64,000 nucleotides of DNA from Angiostrongylus vasorum (GCA_018806985.1 JADANN010000247.1:62001-126000), one strand, 5' to 3'. Positions 33,500 to 43,731 are shown, counted from the stretch's first letter. The notes: generated by a model from the sequence alone, not told the origin. Numbers and translations: made by a program.

Positions 33500-33735
33500 A
33501 GAGTCTCATGTGAAATACGACGACAAGGACGCTAAGATATCAGCCGAACGCGAAACCTTAACTGGGGTTCCTACTCACCTTTATCCTTTCCTAGGGCACA
33601 TGTGCTATCCACCGCACCCACAGAGGTCCTTGCTTTGTCCTTCTTTTAGCAATGTTTTTACTCTATCGGTGTTATCAGCAGTATAAGAATTATCCAGTGC
33701 GTATCTGGACATTGTGTTGTTACCTTAAAATTGTA
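33500..33735 (-). mobile_element. Diverged SINE B-like copy
   Basis: ACAAGGACGCTAAGATATCA resembles the family body (minus orientation). On the minus strand CTCTGTGGGTGCGGTGGATA resembles its A-box head. Very diverged. Confidence 0.4.
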
Positions 33736-34794
33736 TGATGTCCATAAATTTCATTTTTATTTTTGCCATCGTTTCCTGTGGTTTTCCAGTGACAAACGTT
33801 ATAATAGGATTTTCCTTTTTTCCTTTCTAGCGGAAGAAAAGAATTCTTGTCCACTTTTTTTTCAATTTATCTCTCAGTAAATGACTGCAACTGCGGAGTA
33901 TATCATTTTTCGAGTCTCTTTCAGGAAGAGGGAATACTTAGTGTTAAGTGACGCTAAAACGGTCATTACTTGTAGTGATTAGTTTTCTCTGTCTATGCGT
34001 AATTCCTCATTTAAGCACTATTCTCCTTTCTGACTTGAATCTTTTTAATTATCCCCCTATGGACGATGTTCTTTTACGCTCTATGGTGATGATGTTAGTT
34101 GTGGAGATGATGCTTGTGATGATGATGGTTTGTGGTTTGTCACTCTGTCTTTTATTGACTGCTTGAAATAGTTCCATAGAATAACGGCCTTCTTATTTAC
34201 AACTGATATTGTGCGGCATATATTCACGTAGCACCACAGTTTTTTTTTCCAGCACATTGATCACTGTTGTTTTTTAGTCCCATGGTCGTTATCCATGAGG
34301 GTGAACAACTTCATAGGTGAGTGACTCTGGCATTAAAGACCTGTGCTGAGCGTCACTGGCGTTATAATCAGTCCAGGTTGCCTACTGGTCTTCTTCAAAC
34401 TCATTTTGCATCTCTATGAGTGAACCCGAGTTTCCTGTTAGCCAAATATGATTTGTAGCCAGATAACTGTTCAAGATTTAAAACGAAATTTGTAAAGTTA
34501 TTTGCTAATTCTGACTCAATTCTAAATCAGGTGTTATAGAGGGGTTCTCGAAAGTTCCTCTCACACATGTATTTGGGCAAGCAGAATCACTAAGAAAGTA
34601 CAGGCACTTGATCGCATTGGAACTGGCATGTGTTACTTTCTCCTTTCCACTAATTTGTGTCCTTCGTTTAGTAGTAGACAATGTTAGTTAAAAGTCCTAG
34701 TTTTGCCTATTACGTGATTTTCTTCCCCTAGCTAGTAGCGGTACTGTCTCTCCACAACTGTCGTTCCTCATTCGTTGAGCCATCGTTCAACTGA
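33736..34794. other. No feature recognised
   Basis: Contains a GATGATGTTAG-type low-complexity stretch at 34084-34130; no supported gene. Confidence 0.35.
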
Positions 34795-35100
34795 CAACCA
34801 CAAGGATGCTGAGATGTGAAGAGAACCGGAATCTCAGTTGAGCTTCAAGCCTGCGACTACTTCTTGCGGAGGCCCACGTGTTCTCCACTACTTGATCAGT
34901 GGATGACGCATGATGGCACCGTTAGGGGTCTTGGTTGGTGTAGTGAAGAGCACGTGTGCCTCCACAAGGAGTAGTCGCAAGTTCGAACCCCAACTGAGAT
35001 TACGGGTTTTGCTCTTGTCTCAGCATTTTTGCGATTGTATTTCACATTATACTCTGCCATTAAAAAAAATTATGGGCAGTAAATAAAAAGACGAAACATT
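34795..35100. mobile_element. SINE B-related palindromic pair
   Basis: The left arm at about 34812-34900 (GCTGAGATGTGAAGAGAACC, then CTGCGACTACTTCTTGCGGA) pairs with the right arm at about 34938-35025 (CTCCACAAGGAGTAGTCGCA, then ACGGGTTTTGCTCTTGTCTC). The outer right end carries a SINE B-type tail (TATTTCACATTATACTCTGC, then GGGCAGTAAAT). GTTCGAACCCC on the right arm is a good B box. Confidence 0.65.
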
Positions 35101-35873
35101 ATCATCCACAATCCTTTTTTCTTTCTTCTTGATGAATTCATGAGGCATCGTCTTTGCCTCGTTAGTGGGTTTTGGCGTCATTATTGGGAAAACAATGGTT
35201 GAGTAGTAATTATTTGTTCACACAGATGCATTCCTACTTCTAAGCAAGTCTGTTGCATTATCAGTTACAATATGATGTTCGCACAAGATGAAATCGCCTT
35301 GACGGAGAACTTTCTTAGTTACAGCTTTGATGTGATAGTCACCGGTCTCTGTATGTTTAGTTCAACAGCAATTTCAGCTGAGATGCTGTTGGTGTTTCGC
35401 TGCTTATTCATCATTGTTGTCCTACACTGTCAAAGCTTTTCGTGCAAAGTTTTTCAACAAGAAATTGGCCATTAGTCGTTAAAAGTTTGTTAGATTTTTT
35501 TCTATTGTTACATTGCCCCTTTGGAATGTGCTCCCTCTCCTGTGTGATGAACTATAGTCTGAGTTTCTCGTCGAAAGTACCACTGTTTTTCCGGCAAAAG
35601 CAATCAGCGCTTGGACTCAAAGCCTACTGTTCATACTAAATATTTTCGGTTGACTCATAATATTTGAAAGCTTTTCGGAGATTCTCGTGTATGGTTTCCA
35701 TCCTTATTGTGTGATGACGATATTTATTACTCAGCTTGTGAAAAATGCAAGTTTTTAGGGCCAAGCTTCAGCAAAGGGAACATGTTGTCGGTCTCCCATT
35801 ATCAGTAATCATGTATGATGCTCTCAGCTGATATAATTCGTTAATATTTATTCTTCTATTCTTATTTTCTAAA
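35101..35873. other. No feature recognised
   Basis: No supported exon; ORFs here lack splice-consistent partners. Confidence 0.35.
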
Positions 35874-36150
35874 GGGCTCGTGTGGGCGCATTGGTTGGAG
35901 GCGCCCTGCAACAAACAAGTAGAGTCGAACCCCACGTCCACGACCCATCAAGCCTTCCATTCCTCGGGGCTCGGTAAACTGGTACCAGACTTGTCTGGGA
36001 GGATAGCAGCACTGGCTCAATACATAGGTAGGCCACTGCGAGTCATTGTAAAGGTCAGATACGCATTCAATCACCTCCAAACGAGCTCAATGAAGTGGAA
36101 AGCATGGCGCATCCCCTCAAGGATTAATCAACGCCGAGAGCTTTTAGAGT
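35874..36150 (+). mobile_element. SINE A, full-length copy
   Basis: Head GGGCTCGTGTGGGCGCATTG, B-box region GAGTCGAACCCC, body GGTACCAGACTTGTCTGGGA, tail ACGCCGAGAGCTTT. It abuts a SINE C on its right. Confidence 0.85.
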
Positions 36151-36445
36151 TTTTTTTTTATTTTTCGTGTGACGCGTCATCATATCTACCGTGGGGGTCC
36201 CAGGATTCCTTGTATTCGATTCGCTTCCGTCGTATTCGTAGTCCACATACGTCTTCGAACATTTCGTGTTTGGACTGGCGCTCGAGGATTTCGTCTCTTT
36301 AATGAATGTCGCAGAATGCTCATTGAGTTGATTTTCTCCTCGTGGATTGGAGTGTAGCGTTGGGGCGGTGATCGAGTCAACGCCTTTGCTTCCTGACCGT
36401 CGGCTTCACTAACCGCTGCGCCATACCCGCTCCTGACCTCGTCAA
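36151..36445 (-). mobile_element. SINE C, minus copy next to SINE A
   Basis: On the minus strand the head GAGCGGGTATGGCGCAGCGG starts near 36434 with a B-box-like TTGACTCGATCACC. The body reads leftward to about 36180, ending in a T-rich junction with the SINE A tail. It may have inserted into the A-rich tail of its neighbour. Confidence 0.65.
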
Positions 36446-37008
36446 TAATAATCAATATCTAGAGATACGGCTCCGACAATACACGTAGGAGACAGGGATT
36501 CCTTCACGTAGCATCTACTGGATTTCCTGTCAGTTTTGCCCACCTTTTTGACTCTCCTAAATTTGATTTTAGAATTTGTTTCTACCACAATATAACCTGT
36601 TTGACATTTGATAATTCCGATCACCATGTAGGAGACAACTGGTTTGTAGAAATTTTCCATAAAATGTTGAGAACCAATAATTAAAGGAGTGCACTTAGCT
36701 TTATCTTAGGTTTCCTGCGTAATTCAAAACACGTCATCCTTTAATAAATATGTTCTCGTTATTTCGAAGCAAAAGGCGTTTAAGGAAGACTGTAGGAGGT
36801 GAACTTGGAAAATAAATGAGATCTAAAATATTTATTGCTAAAGCCTGCTTCTTCCGTTGGAATTTTTTCTCTCATTCTAAACCATTTCTACACTTCTATT
36901 TTTCCACTTTTAAAATTCTGTTAGAGATTCTCAGTGGTGTTCTTTTTTGAAGTTCTATTTTCAAAGCGTGGTTTTAAAATGAATATTGCTTTGTTTTTGC
37001 AGTTGTCT
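36446..37008. other. Unassigned; one protein-like minus ORF
   Basis: Minus ORF 36660-36442 (ENFYKPVVSYMVIGIIKCQT, then KESLSPTCIVGAVSLDIDYY) has plausible composition but no confirmed splice partners. It could be an exon of the minus-strand gene whose exons lie just to the right. Confidence 0.25.
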
Positions 37009-37741
37009 TTAACCAAAAATATATTGCGATATTTCAATAGTAAGAGCAAAGTGAGTGACTGTATCGATTGTTATCTGGCTTCCATCGTCGATAAGGTGTT
37101 TATTTGCTTCTTCATAATGTGCAACAACAAGTGGTGCGGTATGAGCAGCTTCATAACCCGTGACTACACTGATGTCACCATGGTGACCGAACAAATTCAG
37201 GACAAACATCGCCAAAGTTTCACTTTATGTAACATTTTTGTTGCAAGTTTCTAAAATCTTCTGTCAGAAATCTCAATATTTCCAATGTATCATTTTGAGC
37301 CACAGAAATGATGAAGTTGTTTCTGCTAAAGAGCTTTCACGAAAAATTCAGGATTCCCATGAAACGCCAGATCCGTCATCTGTTGTGGTATAAAGGTTTC
37401 CAATCTTTCTTTTTCGTATCACTATCTATTAAATTTCTTTTTTTTCAACTATTGTAGCTCTCACACTTTCTACCTGCTCACAAATAAAAACAAGGTTTGC
37501 TCCACTACATAGACCATTTTACTGTTGTGAAATGGATTGTCGCTTTTTTGTTTCACGGTTGTCCCTTTTGTTGTCGTTAGCTTTCCAAAATAGTTAAAGA
37601 AAATCTTTCTCCACATACAATGTTATGTTTTGGGCAGTTTAAGGAGAAAGTGCACTGAGCAATTACATCTTACTAATGTGGTTTTAAAGCTACATTTTGG
37701 TCTTTGTCCTCATCAGCTAATGATAAGAAATATGGGGGCTT
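37009..37741 (-). CDS. Minus-strand gene, three phase-matched exons, ankyrin-like, partial
   Basis: Exons 37741-37674 (acceptor TTACTCAG, donor GTAAGA), 37325-37224 (acceptor CTCTTTAG, donor AAA/GTGAAA) and 37168-37009 (acceptor GACATCAG, stop TAA). Introns are 348 and 55 nt. The phases close exactly (TA/C and AA/T). The product includes KPPYFLSLADEDKDQNVALK, then RNNFIISVAQNDTLEILRFL, then YEAAHTAPLVVAHYEEANKH, ending ALTIEISQYIFG. Segments such as FIISVAQNDTLEILRFLTE and APLVVAHYEEANKHLID look like helix pairs of ankyrin repeats, but no consensus repeat is complete. 5' exons are missing; the end could instead splice on at TTTTG/GTTAAA. Confidence 0.55.
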
Positions 37742-38031
37742 CTGAGTAAGTTATATTCAGTCAATTCGTCAGTTCTTCATTTTCACAATAGTGATGATAT
37801 GTGACTAATAATTTGTTGATCGTTCATTGGAAAAAGTGGAAGTCCTTCTGTCTTTTTCCTCTCTTTGTTTCTGTAATGTTTACTTCCTTACTCCTGAAAG
37901 AAGTTTTTAAAACATGTTTCTCAACAAGAAATAAGAAATTTTATGTTGATACTTCTACGCTGTTTTATATCATCGTCGAAATCTCCATAAGGAAGTTTGC
38001 TTCAAATGACTTCAGAAGAATTGCACAAAGT

Positions 38032-38235
38032 TCACGTTGGAGCAAAGTTTTTATCCAGATCAGTCATTCCCATGACCAACTTCCTAATAACTTCGGGAAT
38101 GAAAAATGATTCGCTATCTTCTTGATAAGCACACAAGGTGCTGTTACCGTACAGCATTTGTTCATAACAGCAGCCTTTGCGGCGGATTTCGCGTTCTTCA
38201 GAGCTACACTCTGCTTCTCCCACTAAGTGTTCCAC
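38032..38235 (-). other. Open stretch, possible upstream exon with an embedded hammerhead-like segment
   Basis: Minus ORF with CCYEQMLYGNSTLCAYQEDS then FFIPEVIRKLVMGMTDLDKN. It could be an upstream exon of the 37-kb gene, but the linking exon was not found. Its first part, TCTGAAGAACGCGAAATCCG CCGCAAAGGCTGC, closely follows the hammerhead motif of the PLE copy at 59.3 kb. Confidence 0.3.
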
Positions 38236-38329
38236 GTGGATCTCCGTATCCAGGTGTGTGCTTATCCAGATCAGTCAAATGTTATGCATATTCACATCGA
38301 TATTTATTCCTCTACTCTCCAGATCATTC

Positions 38330-38574
38330 CCGTTGACGGGTGATTGCTGTTGACAGTGTTAGGTAGAAAACTAACTGAGAGAAAGACAAGGCAAGGCAAT
38401 CAGTGGTTCTGCGCGTAACACTTGAGTCCCCGGAAAGGGTAGTCGCTGTTCTATTTGGCATGTGGTCCAAGTTTTGCAAATATCTCAGCATCGTAATGGT
38501 TGTATTTTAGGTCCTACCCTACCGTCAAAAATAATAATAGGCAGTAAATGAGAAGAAAAGTTAACACTGTGATA
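38330..38574 (+). mobile_element. SINE B, plus copy
   Basis: Starts at TTGACGGGTGATTGCTGTTG, keeps AAGTTTTGCAAATATCTCAG, and ends with CCTACCGTCAAAAATAATAA and TAGGCAGTAAATGAGAAG. The Pol III box region (around 38400-38450) is diverged. It abuts Repeat D. Confidence 0.7.
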
Positions 38575-38960
38575 TTTATTTTATCTAATGCCAAGTTGCT
38601 CTTCCCAACGGTTTACTGCATCATCGTGCCTGAGAGGTGTGTCTGGGTGTCGGGATGCGCTGTACAGAAAGGGGATTCATCTCTACGGCAGTGTCTTCTA
38701 AGCTGAGAAGGAGTCCGGCGATACCGGGATCCACCATCGTCGTAGTGTCGAACTAGTCACATGGTGGCAAATCTCCCTCTGATCCACAAGAGCGGCGACT
38801 GCCCTGTGTTGATGACGACCTGGGGCAGACTCTGGCTGGGCTGACCTTAGGACTCAAGGGAAACACGATGACTAAAACCAGCAAAACTCCGAACAATGGA
38901 GAATATGCTGGGGCCCGCACAACCGGTGAGAACGGGCCGTCCAAGTATTCAAGTAATAGT
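38575..38960 (-). repeat. Repeat D, minus copy
   Basis: Reverse counterpart of 29085-29450: CTTCCCAACGGTTTACTGCA at one end and GAACGGGCCGTCCAAGTATT at the other. Numerous mismatches and small gaps show both copies are old. Confidence 0.7.
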
Positions 38961-39239
38961 TGCTGTCGATAACATCCGTCTAAGTGTTCCTACTGTACAA
39001 GAACGTAGACAGTAGAAGTAGAACGGTGAGTAAGTACAGATTCCACACTGTGTATTTTGATATCAAGGAAACCTTATCGTGTCCTTGCAATTCCCCATTG
39101 CCACACAAACTAGCTGGTAGTTTGACTTTTATGTTCAGAAGCCCGAATGAAAGTGAGTGAGAATGTCGGCTGTCATCCTAGTTTAAGATAATAAAGCATT
39201 ACTTTAAACTTAGATCAGCTTCGTTTTTTTAGTTTCGAT
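38961..39239. other. No feature recognised
   Basis: Short gap between Repeat D and the PLE relic at 39.24 kb; no supported exon or repeat. Confidence 0.35.
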
Positions 39240-39632
39240 AGAGGTGATTCGATTGTCATCGAACGCTCTAAAACGTCAACTGGTTCGTAACCGCTTTGTT
39301 TGATCGACTGTGCGTGACACATAATTGCATAATTTACCTTAGAGGTAGAAACGACGGTTGCATGAGTTCGGGTACGGAGCTCCTGATTTTTCCAAGAACT
39401 TTGTCGGAGGAATGCGTTTGCAAATCAAATAGAGAACTTTTCATCGATATAAAAGAGCAGCTAGTTGATGGACACAGAGCTAAACAGAACACTCCATCAA
39501 GTGCGCATTGGCAACAAAGACAACGGAGAAGATTTGGAGGTGGGAGTCACTATCCTCGCACAGGGATTTATAGCATGAGCGCGTAAAGCTCCTGAAGAGT
39601 TTTGGTTAATTGCAAAAATCCAAAAATCAATC

Positions 39633-39894
39633 GCAAATAATAGTTTTTCGTCTTTTTGTAAGTGTCATTGAAGCGTTTGGCCTAGTAAATTGTATGTCAG
39701 TATACCCTTCCAGTCTCTGAAGAAGGCGATACTGCCGAAACGTCAGCTACTGTTGTATTGTATTGTGTTTTTCTATGGAAGTAAATGTATGCTGTTTAAC
39801 AACCTCGCGATTGCTGAACAAGAAAACGACGCATTCATATTCCAATGCCGAGGTTAATAGAAAGTCGATCCTGGGAACTGTTGCAAATAATAGT
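39633..39894 (+). mobile_element. Solo hammerhead/pLTR unit of 238 bp with 12-bp target-site duplication
   Basis: GCAAATAATAGT occurs at 39633-39644 and 39883-39894. Between them lie the last bases of a PLE 3' region (CATTGAAGCGTTTGGCCTAG), the hammerhead motif, and about 140 bp of pLTR ending AGTCGATCCTGGGAACTG. The host site is an older PLE whose reading frame resumes after the insert. No protein is encoded, so movement must have used enzymes supplied in trans. Confidence 0.8.
39711..39750 (+). ncRNA. Hammerhead ribozyme-like motif (PLE type, minimal stem III)
   Basis: Core CTGAAGA at 39717-39723 fits CUGANGA. One extra A is followed by GGC...GCC (stem II, 6-nt loop), then GAAACGTC at 39737-39744, which fits GAAA plus a 2-bp ACGU stem III and cleavage after C39744. 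Stem I is weak in this copy (TCT against AGC). PLE-linked hammerheads with tiny stem III that work as dimers are established; activity here is inferred. Confidence 0.65.
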
Positions 39895-40104
39895 GTTTTG
39901 TGATCATGCGTGATCTCGCGTCAAAGTTCAGGCCGATTTATTGGCCTGAGCCAAGCAAACTGTTCGCCCATATAAGACTCTGTGCGGCTGTTCTCCACCA
40001 AACTGACTTGTTCTCCACTGGGAGACTTGTAACGAAAAAGTGTTTAGAAGAGTCTGCTTATTGCGCGAACTAAATTGGAGCATTGCGTTTTTTATGCTTG
40101 TTGG

Positions 40105-40500
40105 TTTTTTACAACTACATGAGCCGCCATCACATGTATCACACTGTGCGGATCTCAGCACTTCTTGCATTCTAATCGTTCCCTCGCATCCATAGTCCAC
40201 GAAGCTTTTCGGATGTTTGCGCATGTAATTTCATTTTGTTTCTTGAGGATTTTTTAGCTTCTGTACGAATATCGTTGAATACCGATCAACTCCATGCTTC
40301 CTGGAATACTGAGGTAGCCGTACCTTGGCGCTCCCACATGGATTGGAGTGATTCAGTTTCTTCCAGACTAGTCTGGTACTACTTCCTCGACCCCGAAGGG
40401 ATGAAAGGTTGCTTGGGCGATGCTACGTCTAACAAATGCCTGGGTAGGTTTGGTCGTCACCGTAATGAGCGAGATCACTACCACTGTGCTACCCGCTCCA
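40105..40500 (-). mobile_element. SINE C, full minus copy
   Basis: On the minus strand the head GGAGCGGGTAGCACAGTGGT (A box) begins at 40500, and the copy reads down through CCAGACTAGTCTGGAAGAAA to the tail ATGGATGCGAGGGAACGATT near 40190 and GTGCTGAGATCCGCACAGTG. This is the best reference copy of the family. Confidence 0.75.
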
Positions 40501-41107
40501 TTTTTTTTCTGTTAAGATTATGTAAATGTTTACCTGGGTAGACCGCATTCCAATTTGACCTTTTCGCGAAATCTCCCAAAGCATCAGGTATTGTGGATGA
40601 ACGTTGCAGTAATTTCGTGTCTGCTCAGTAAGAAAAGAGTGGATTACTGATCAATTTCGAGATCAATAGCAAGTCAGTCCTGTGATTCAATACTGTGTCC
40701 TTCGACAAGCCTAGTAATGACCCACTTTATTTATTAGCATAAATCTTGTATTTTTGAGAACTATGACAAAACGATAGTAAACAGTTATTTTTAGAATCAT
40801 CGCAATGGTGTATTTGATACAAATCTATAGGACATGGTACAAATATAGTAAGTTTCCTCATGAACACCTCCATATGTACACGTTCTAGCACACTATTTTC
40901 TCATAGGGTCTTAGTAAACTCATTTGTTCAACCAATTCATGTTGTATTGATTAGCTAAACTCGCCAAAGACCTAACTCCCATTCAACTTTTTGTTCCCTC
41001 CTTTCTTTTTATATATATTTCTGTTTCGTGTCGTTTTTGATGCTCAAGTAGTGTGATCTTCAACGATCGAGAACTGCGAATATTGGCAAATAGAGATTTT
41101 GGACAAA
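40501..41107. other. No feature recognised
   Basis: A/T-rich; no supported exon or repeat. Confidence 0.35.
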
Positions 41108-41160
41108 CTTGTTAAACAGCATACATTTACTTCCATAGAAAAACACAATACAATACAACA

Positions 41161-41200
41161 GTAGCTGACGTTTCGGCAGTATCGCCTTCTTCAGAGCGGC
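41161..41200 (-). ncRNA. Hammerhead ribozyme-like motif, left arm
   Basis: Minus strand: CTGAAGA, A, GGCGATACTGCC, GAAACGTC, AGCTAC. Core identical to the 39.7-kb motif. Stem I has three pairs (GCT / AGC). Confidence 0.65.
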
Positions 41201-41212
41201 TTTTTTCTCTTT

Positions 41213-41254
41213 AGCGGCTCTGAAGAAGGCGATACTGCCGAAACGTCAGCTACT
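41213..41254 (+). ncRNA. Hammerhead ribozyme-like motif, right arm
   Basis: CTGAAGA at 41220-41226, GAAACGTC at 41240-41247; predicted cleavage after C41247. Stem I GGCT / AGCT (one G-U pair). Stem II GGC/GCC after one extra A. Confidence 0.65.
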
Positions 41255-41734
41255 GTTGTATTGTATTGTGTTTTTCTATGGAAGTAAATGTATGCTGTTT
41301 AACAACCTCGCGATTGCTGAACAAGAAAACGACGCATTCATATTCTAATGCCGAGGTTAATGGAAAGTCGATCCTGGAAACCTGTCAGTGATATAATATC
41401 ATTGAGAGAACCAGAAATTTAACATCTTTGTAAAAAATATTTGTTCTCATCGTTGCCAGTTGCAAATTTCAGTGGTCATTTAAGCGGAACATGTACTGAG
41501 TGTTAAATCATCATTTAAATATGAAACAATGGCTAAATTAACATAAGCATGTTGATCTCTCTTTCATCGTTTCGAAAAATAGATGTTTTATCGAACATCG
41601 CCCGAATACTGGATAACGATCTGAGTGTAACATGCGTTTAGACGCGGAACTATTGCTGAGGTCTTTTGTTTTTTCTCAGTCTCTGTTTGAGTTAAGTCCA
41701 AGAAAAAAAAATCGTTGGCGGTAAAAACAGATAT

Positions 41735-41940
41735 TTGCAAAAATCCAGACCGCAGGTGTCTGCGGTGAGGAACGGACGCGCTATTGTCCTTTCCGGGGAG
41801 TATAGCGTTCACCACCACACCATGTGGGTCCTTCGTTTGTTTCGCCTGTCTCTCAGCTAGTTCTATTGATCATTAGTCTGCAATATACCCTGCCGTTAAA
41901 AAGAGTAGGCAGTAAATAATAAGTTAAAATAGTAAAAACA
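41735..41940. mobile_element. SINE B, rearranged type (body minus, tail plus)
   Basis: Same arrangement as 23.0 kb: ACCATGTGGGTCCTTCGTTT and CTGTCTCTCAGCTAGTTCTA on the plus strand represent the inverted body. Then TGCAATATACCCTGCCGTTA and AGAGTAGGCAGTAAATAATA is the tail in plus orientation. Confidence 0.75.
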
Positions 41941-43411
41941 AACTTTAGAGATAATATTTTTCTGGAGTCATCCTTAGAGTTATCATATCGTATGACATGT
42001 CTAGCCGTTGTGTATGAGGAGGATGCACCACTGTTGCATAATAAACACTGTGGTCATTGGTTTAACAACTATCGTTATCGGCTTGCCTACTTCTTTTCAT
42101 ATCTTGTCGATACATTATTTTGTAGCCGAAAATCGTTTTCAAAGTACTTTTTTAAAGAAACCTGTAACCTCTTCGTGAATTGTCTCTCAATCTTTTTTTA
42201 TGAATGAGCACGTTCGTCTTGCTAGCTGCTTTTTTCACCATCTTTCGTTTAGAGCCTTGTTGAATATCTTCCCAAACATCTACACTTGTTCAATAGTTGA
42301 CCTGAAGCTACAGTAAAGTTTTCGCTGTGGTGTGATGGTTCTGTCTCGCGGATCTTCCTGATAGAGATATGCCAAGCCTCAAACTTGGGTAATTAGATTG
42401 TTTATATGCTTTATATTTACACGACAACGCAGTGAGCTCAAAAATGCTTTATTTATTTACAAATCATTATTATTAACAAACTAACAAGTTAGAAAGCAAA
42501 TTGGTTCAATGGGCAGTAGTAATGTAGGTGACAAATTGCAGTAACCATGATGCAGAGCTTTTCGCAGCAAGATTATGAGAAGTGAGATGCAATTAGAAAA
42601 CACTTTATGTGACAATATTAGTATAACTACAACGTAAATATTTACATGACCACTGTGCGAGATTGAGATAGTAATGACGAAGTTGCGCTAGCGACGAAAA
42701 AAGGAAGAAGATTCTGCGAATTGTGGATTACTCATAAACCATGCAACTTTTTGAGATAAATGTTACAACAACAACATGTAGTGGTTAAATGACAATTGAC
42801 GATGACGTTAATATGTTAATGATATAAGAGTATGAAATTATATTTGACATTATTCCGACCTAAGCAGATCGAATGAGTTCTGAAGGGAGAATATTAAGCG
42901 GGAAAGAGGGAGAATTAAGTGATGGGAAATGGCGACAGCGATCTTCACGCCTCGTCAGAAAGCGAATTCTACCGCTAGAAGGCGTGAGTACATCCAAGAA
43001 AATGGTTAAGGTAGCTAGGTCAATAAAACAAACAATTTTGCCTTGCCTAGTGGCGTGGCCAATGGTTAAGAAATAGTATTAATGCAGGTAGGCACGCGGG
43101 CGTTGTGTTAAGTAAGTTGCGATACAATAGGTTACATGACAGAGATAACGAACACAAATACATTATTAGTACATGTTTAGATGAAAGATACCTGCACGAC
43201 TTAATAGGAGGCTTAGGTTGGAAATTCTGTCAGCTTCGAGATACTATTATTGTGATACGCAAGAATTTTAAGAGCTAGCAGAAAAATTAAGAATAAGAAG
43301 TGAGTGGAATATGAAATAAAGAAATAATGAGATATCAAGTAATGAAATAATAAAGTATTAAACGATATGAAGTAAGAGACAATATGTGATTTTCAGTTAT
43401 ATGTGGCTTAG
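41941..43411. other. No assigned feature; one basic ORF
   Basis: Plus ORF 42873-43076 has a Lys/Arg-rich product (RSSRLVRKRILPLEGVSTSK) but no recognised homology or splice sites. The remainder is A/T-rich. Confidence 0.25.
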
Positions 43412-43501
43412 TGTATCTGGAGCGTCGTTTTCTTGTTAAGCAATCGCAAGGTTGTTAAACAGCATACATTTACTTCCATAGAAAAACAATACAATACAAC
43501 A

Positions 43502-43541
43502 GTTGCTGACGTTTCGGCAGCACCGCCTTCTTCAGAGCCTG
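43502..43541 (-). ncRNA. Hammerhead ribozyme-like motif, left end of fold-back PLE
   Basis: Minus strand: CTGAAGA, A, GGCGGTGCTGCC, GAAACGTC, AGCAAC. Stem I three pairs (GCT / AGC). Points outwards. Confidence 0.65.
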
Positions 43542-43731
43542 GAAGGGTATGCTGATATACAATTTACTAGGCCAAACGCTTCCATAACACTTAGAAAAAG
43601 AAAAGCTCTATGGTAATTACATGGTCAACAGCTTCTCGAAAAAAATTCATCGCTTTTTGCGTGACTTCCGATGAGGAAGATTGGAACAGCTGGTTGTGGT
43701 CGCATGTGGTTGATGACTGCACCATCCCACA

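Larger units (their letters stand above)
39240..40060 (+). pseudogene. PLE relic (GIY-YIG end), split by a later insertion
   Basis: Remnants of the PLE C-terminus: LKRQLVRNRFV-type start, a GRNDGCMSSGTELLIFP block that corresponds to GRDGDCMSSGTKYVISC, then FIDIKEQLVDGHRAKQNTPS. After KNPKINRK the coding sequence is cut at 39644 by a 238-bp solo unit. It resumes at 39883 with VIMRDLASKFRPIYWPEPSK, matching VIARDLAPYLRLVFWHDPGT in the relic at 58.6 kb. The GIY-YIG catalytic Tyr block is degraded. Confidence 0.7.
41108..41385. mobile_element. Head-to-head pair of hammerhead/pLTR units
   Basis: Two near-identical arms of about 83 bp lie in inverted orientation around a T-rich centre of about 18 bp (TTTTTTCTCTTTAG). 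Each arm carries one hammerhead motif and its pLTR start, pointing outwards. The right arm continues about 85 bp further (through TTGCTGAACAAGAAAACGAC) than the left. No target-site duplication was found. Confidence 0.8.

Noticed and set aside
33948..34166. Met/Val/Leu-rich plus ORF as a membrane protein gene
   Set aside because: Much of the hydrophobic run comes from a GATGATG-type simple repeat, and no splice or start evidence supports it.
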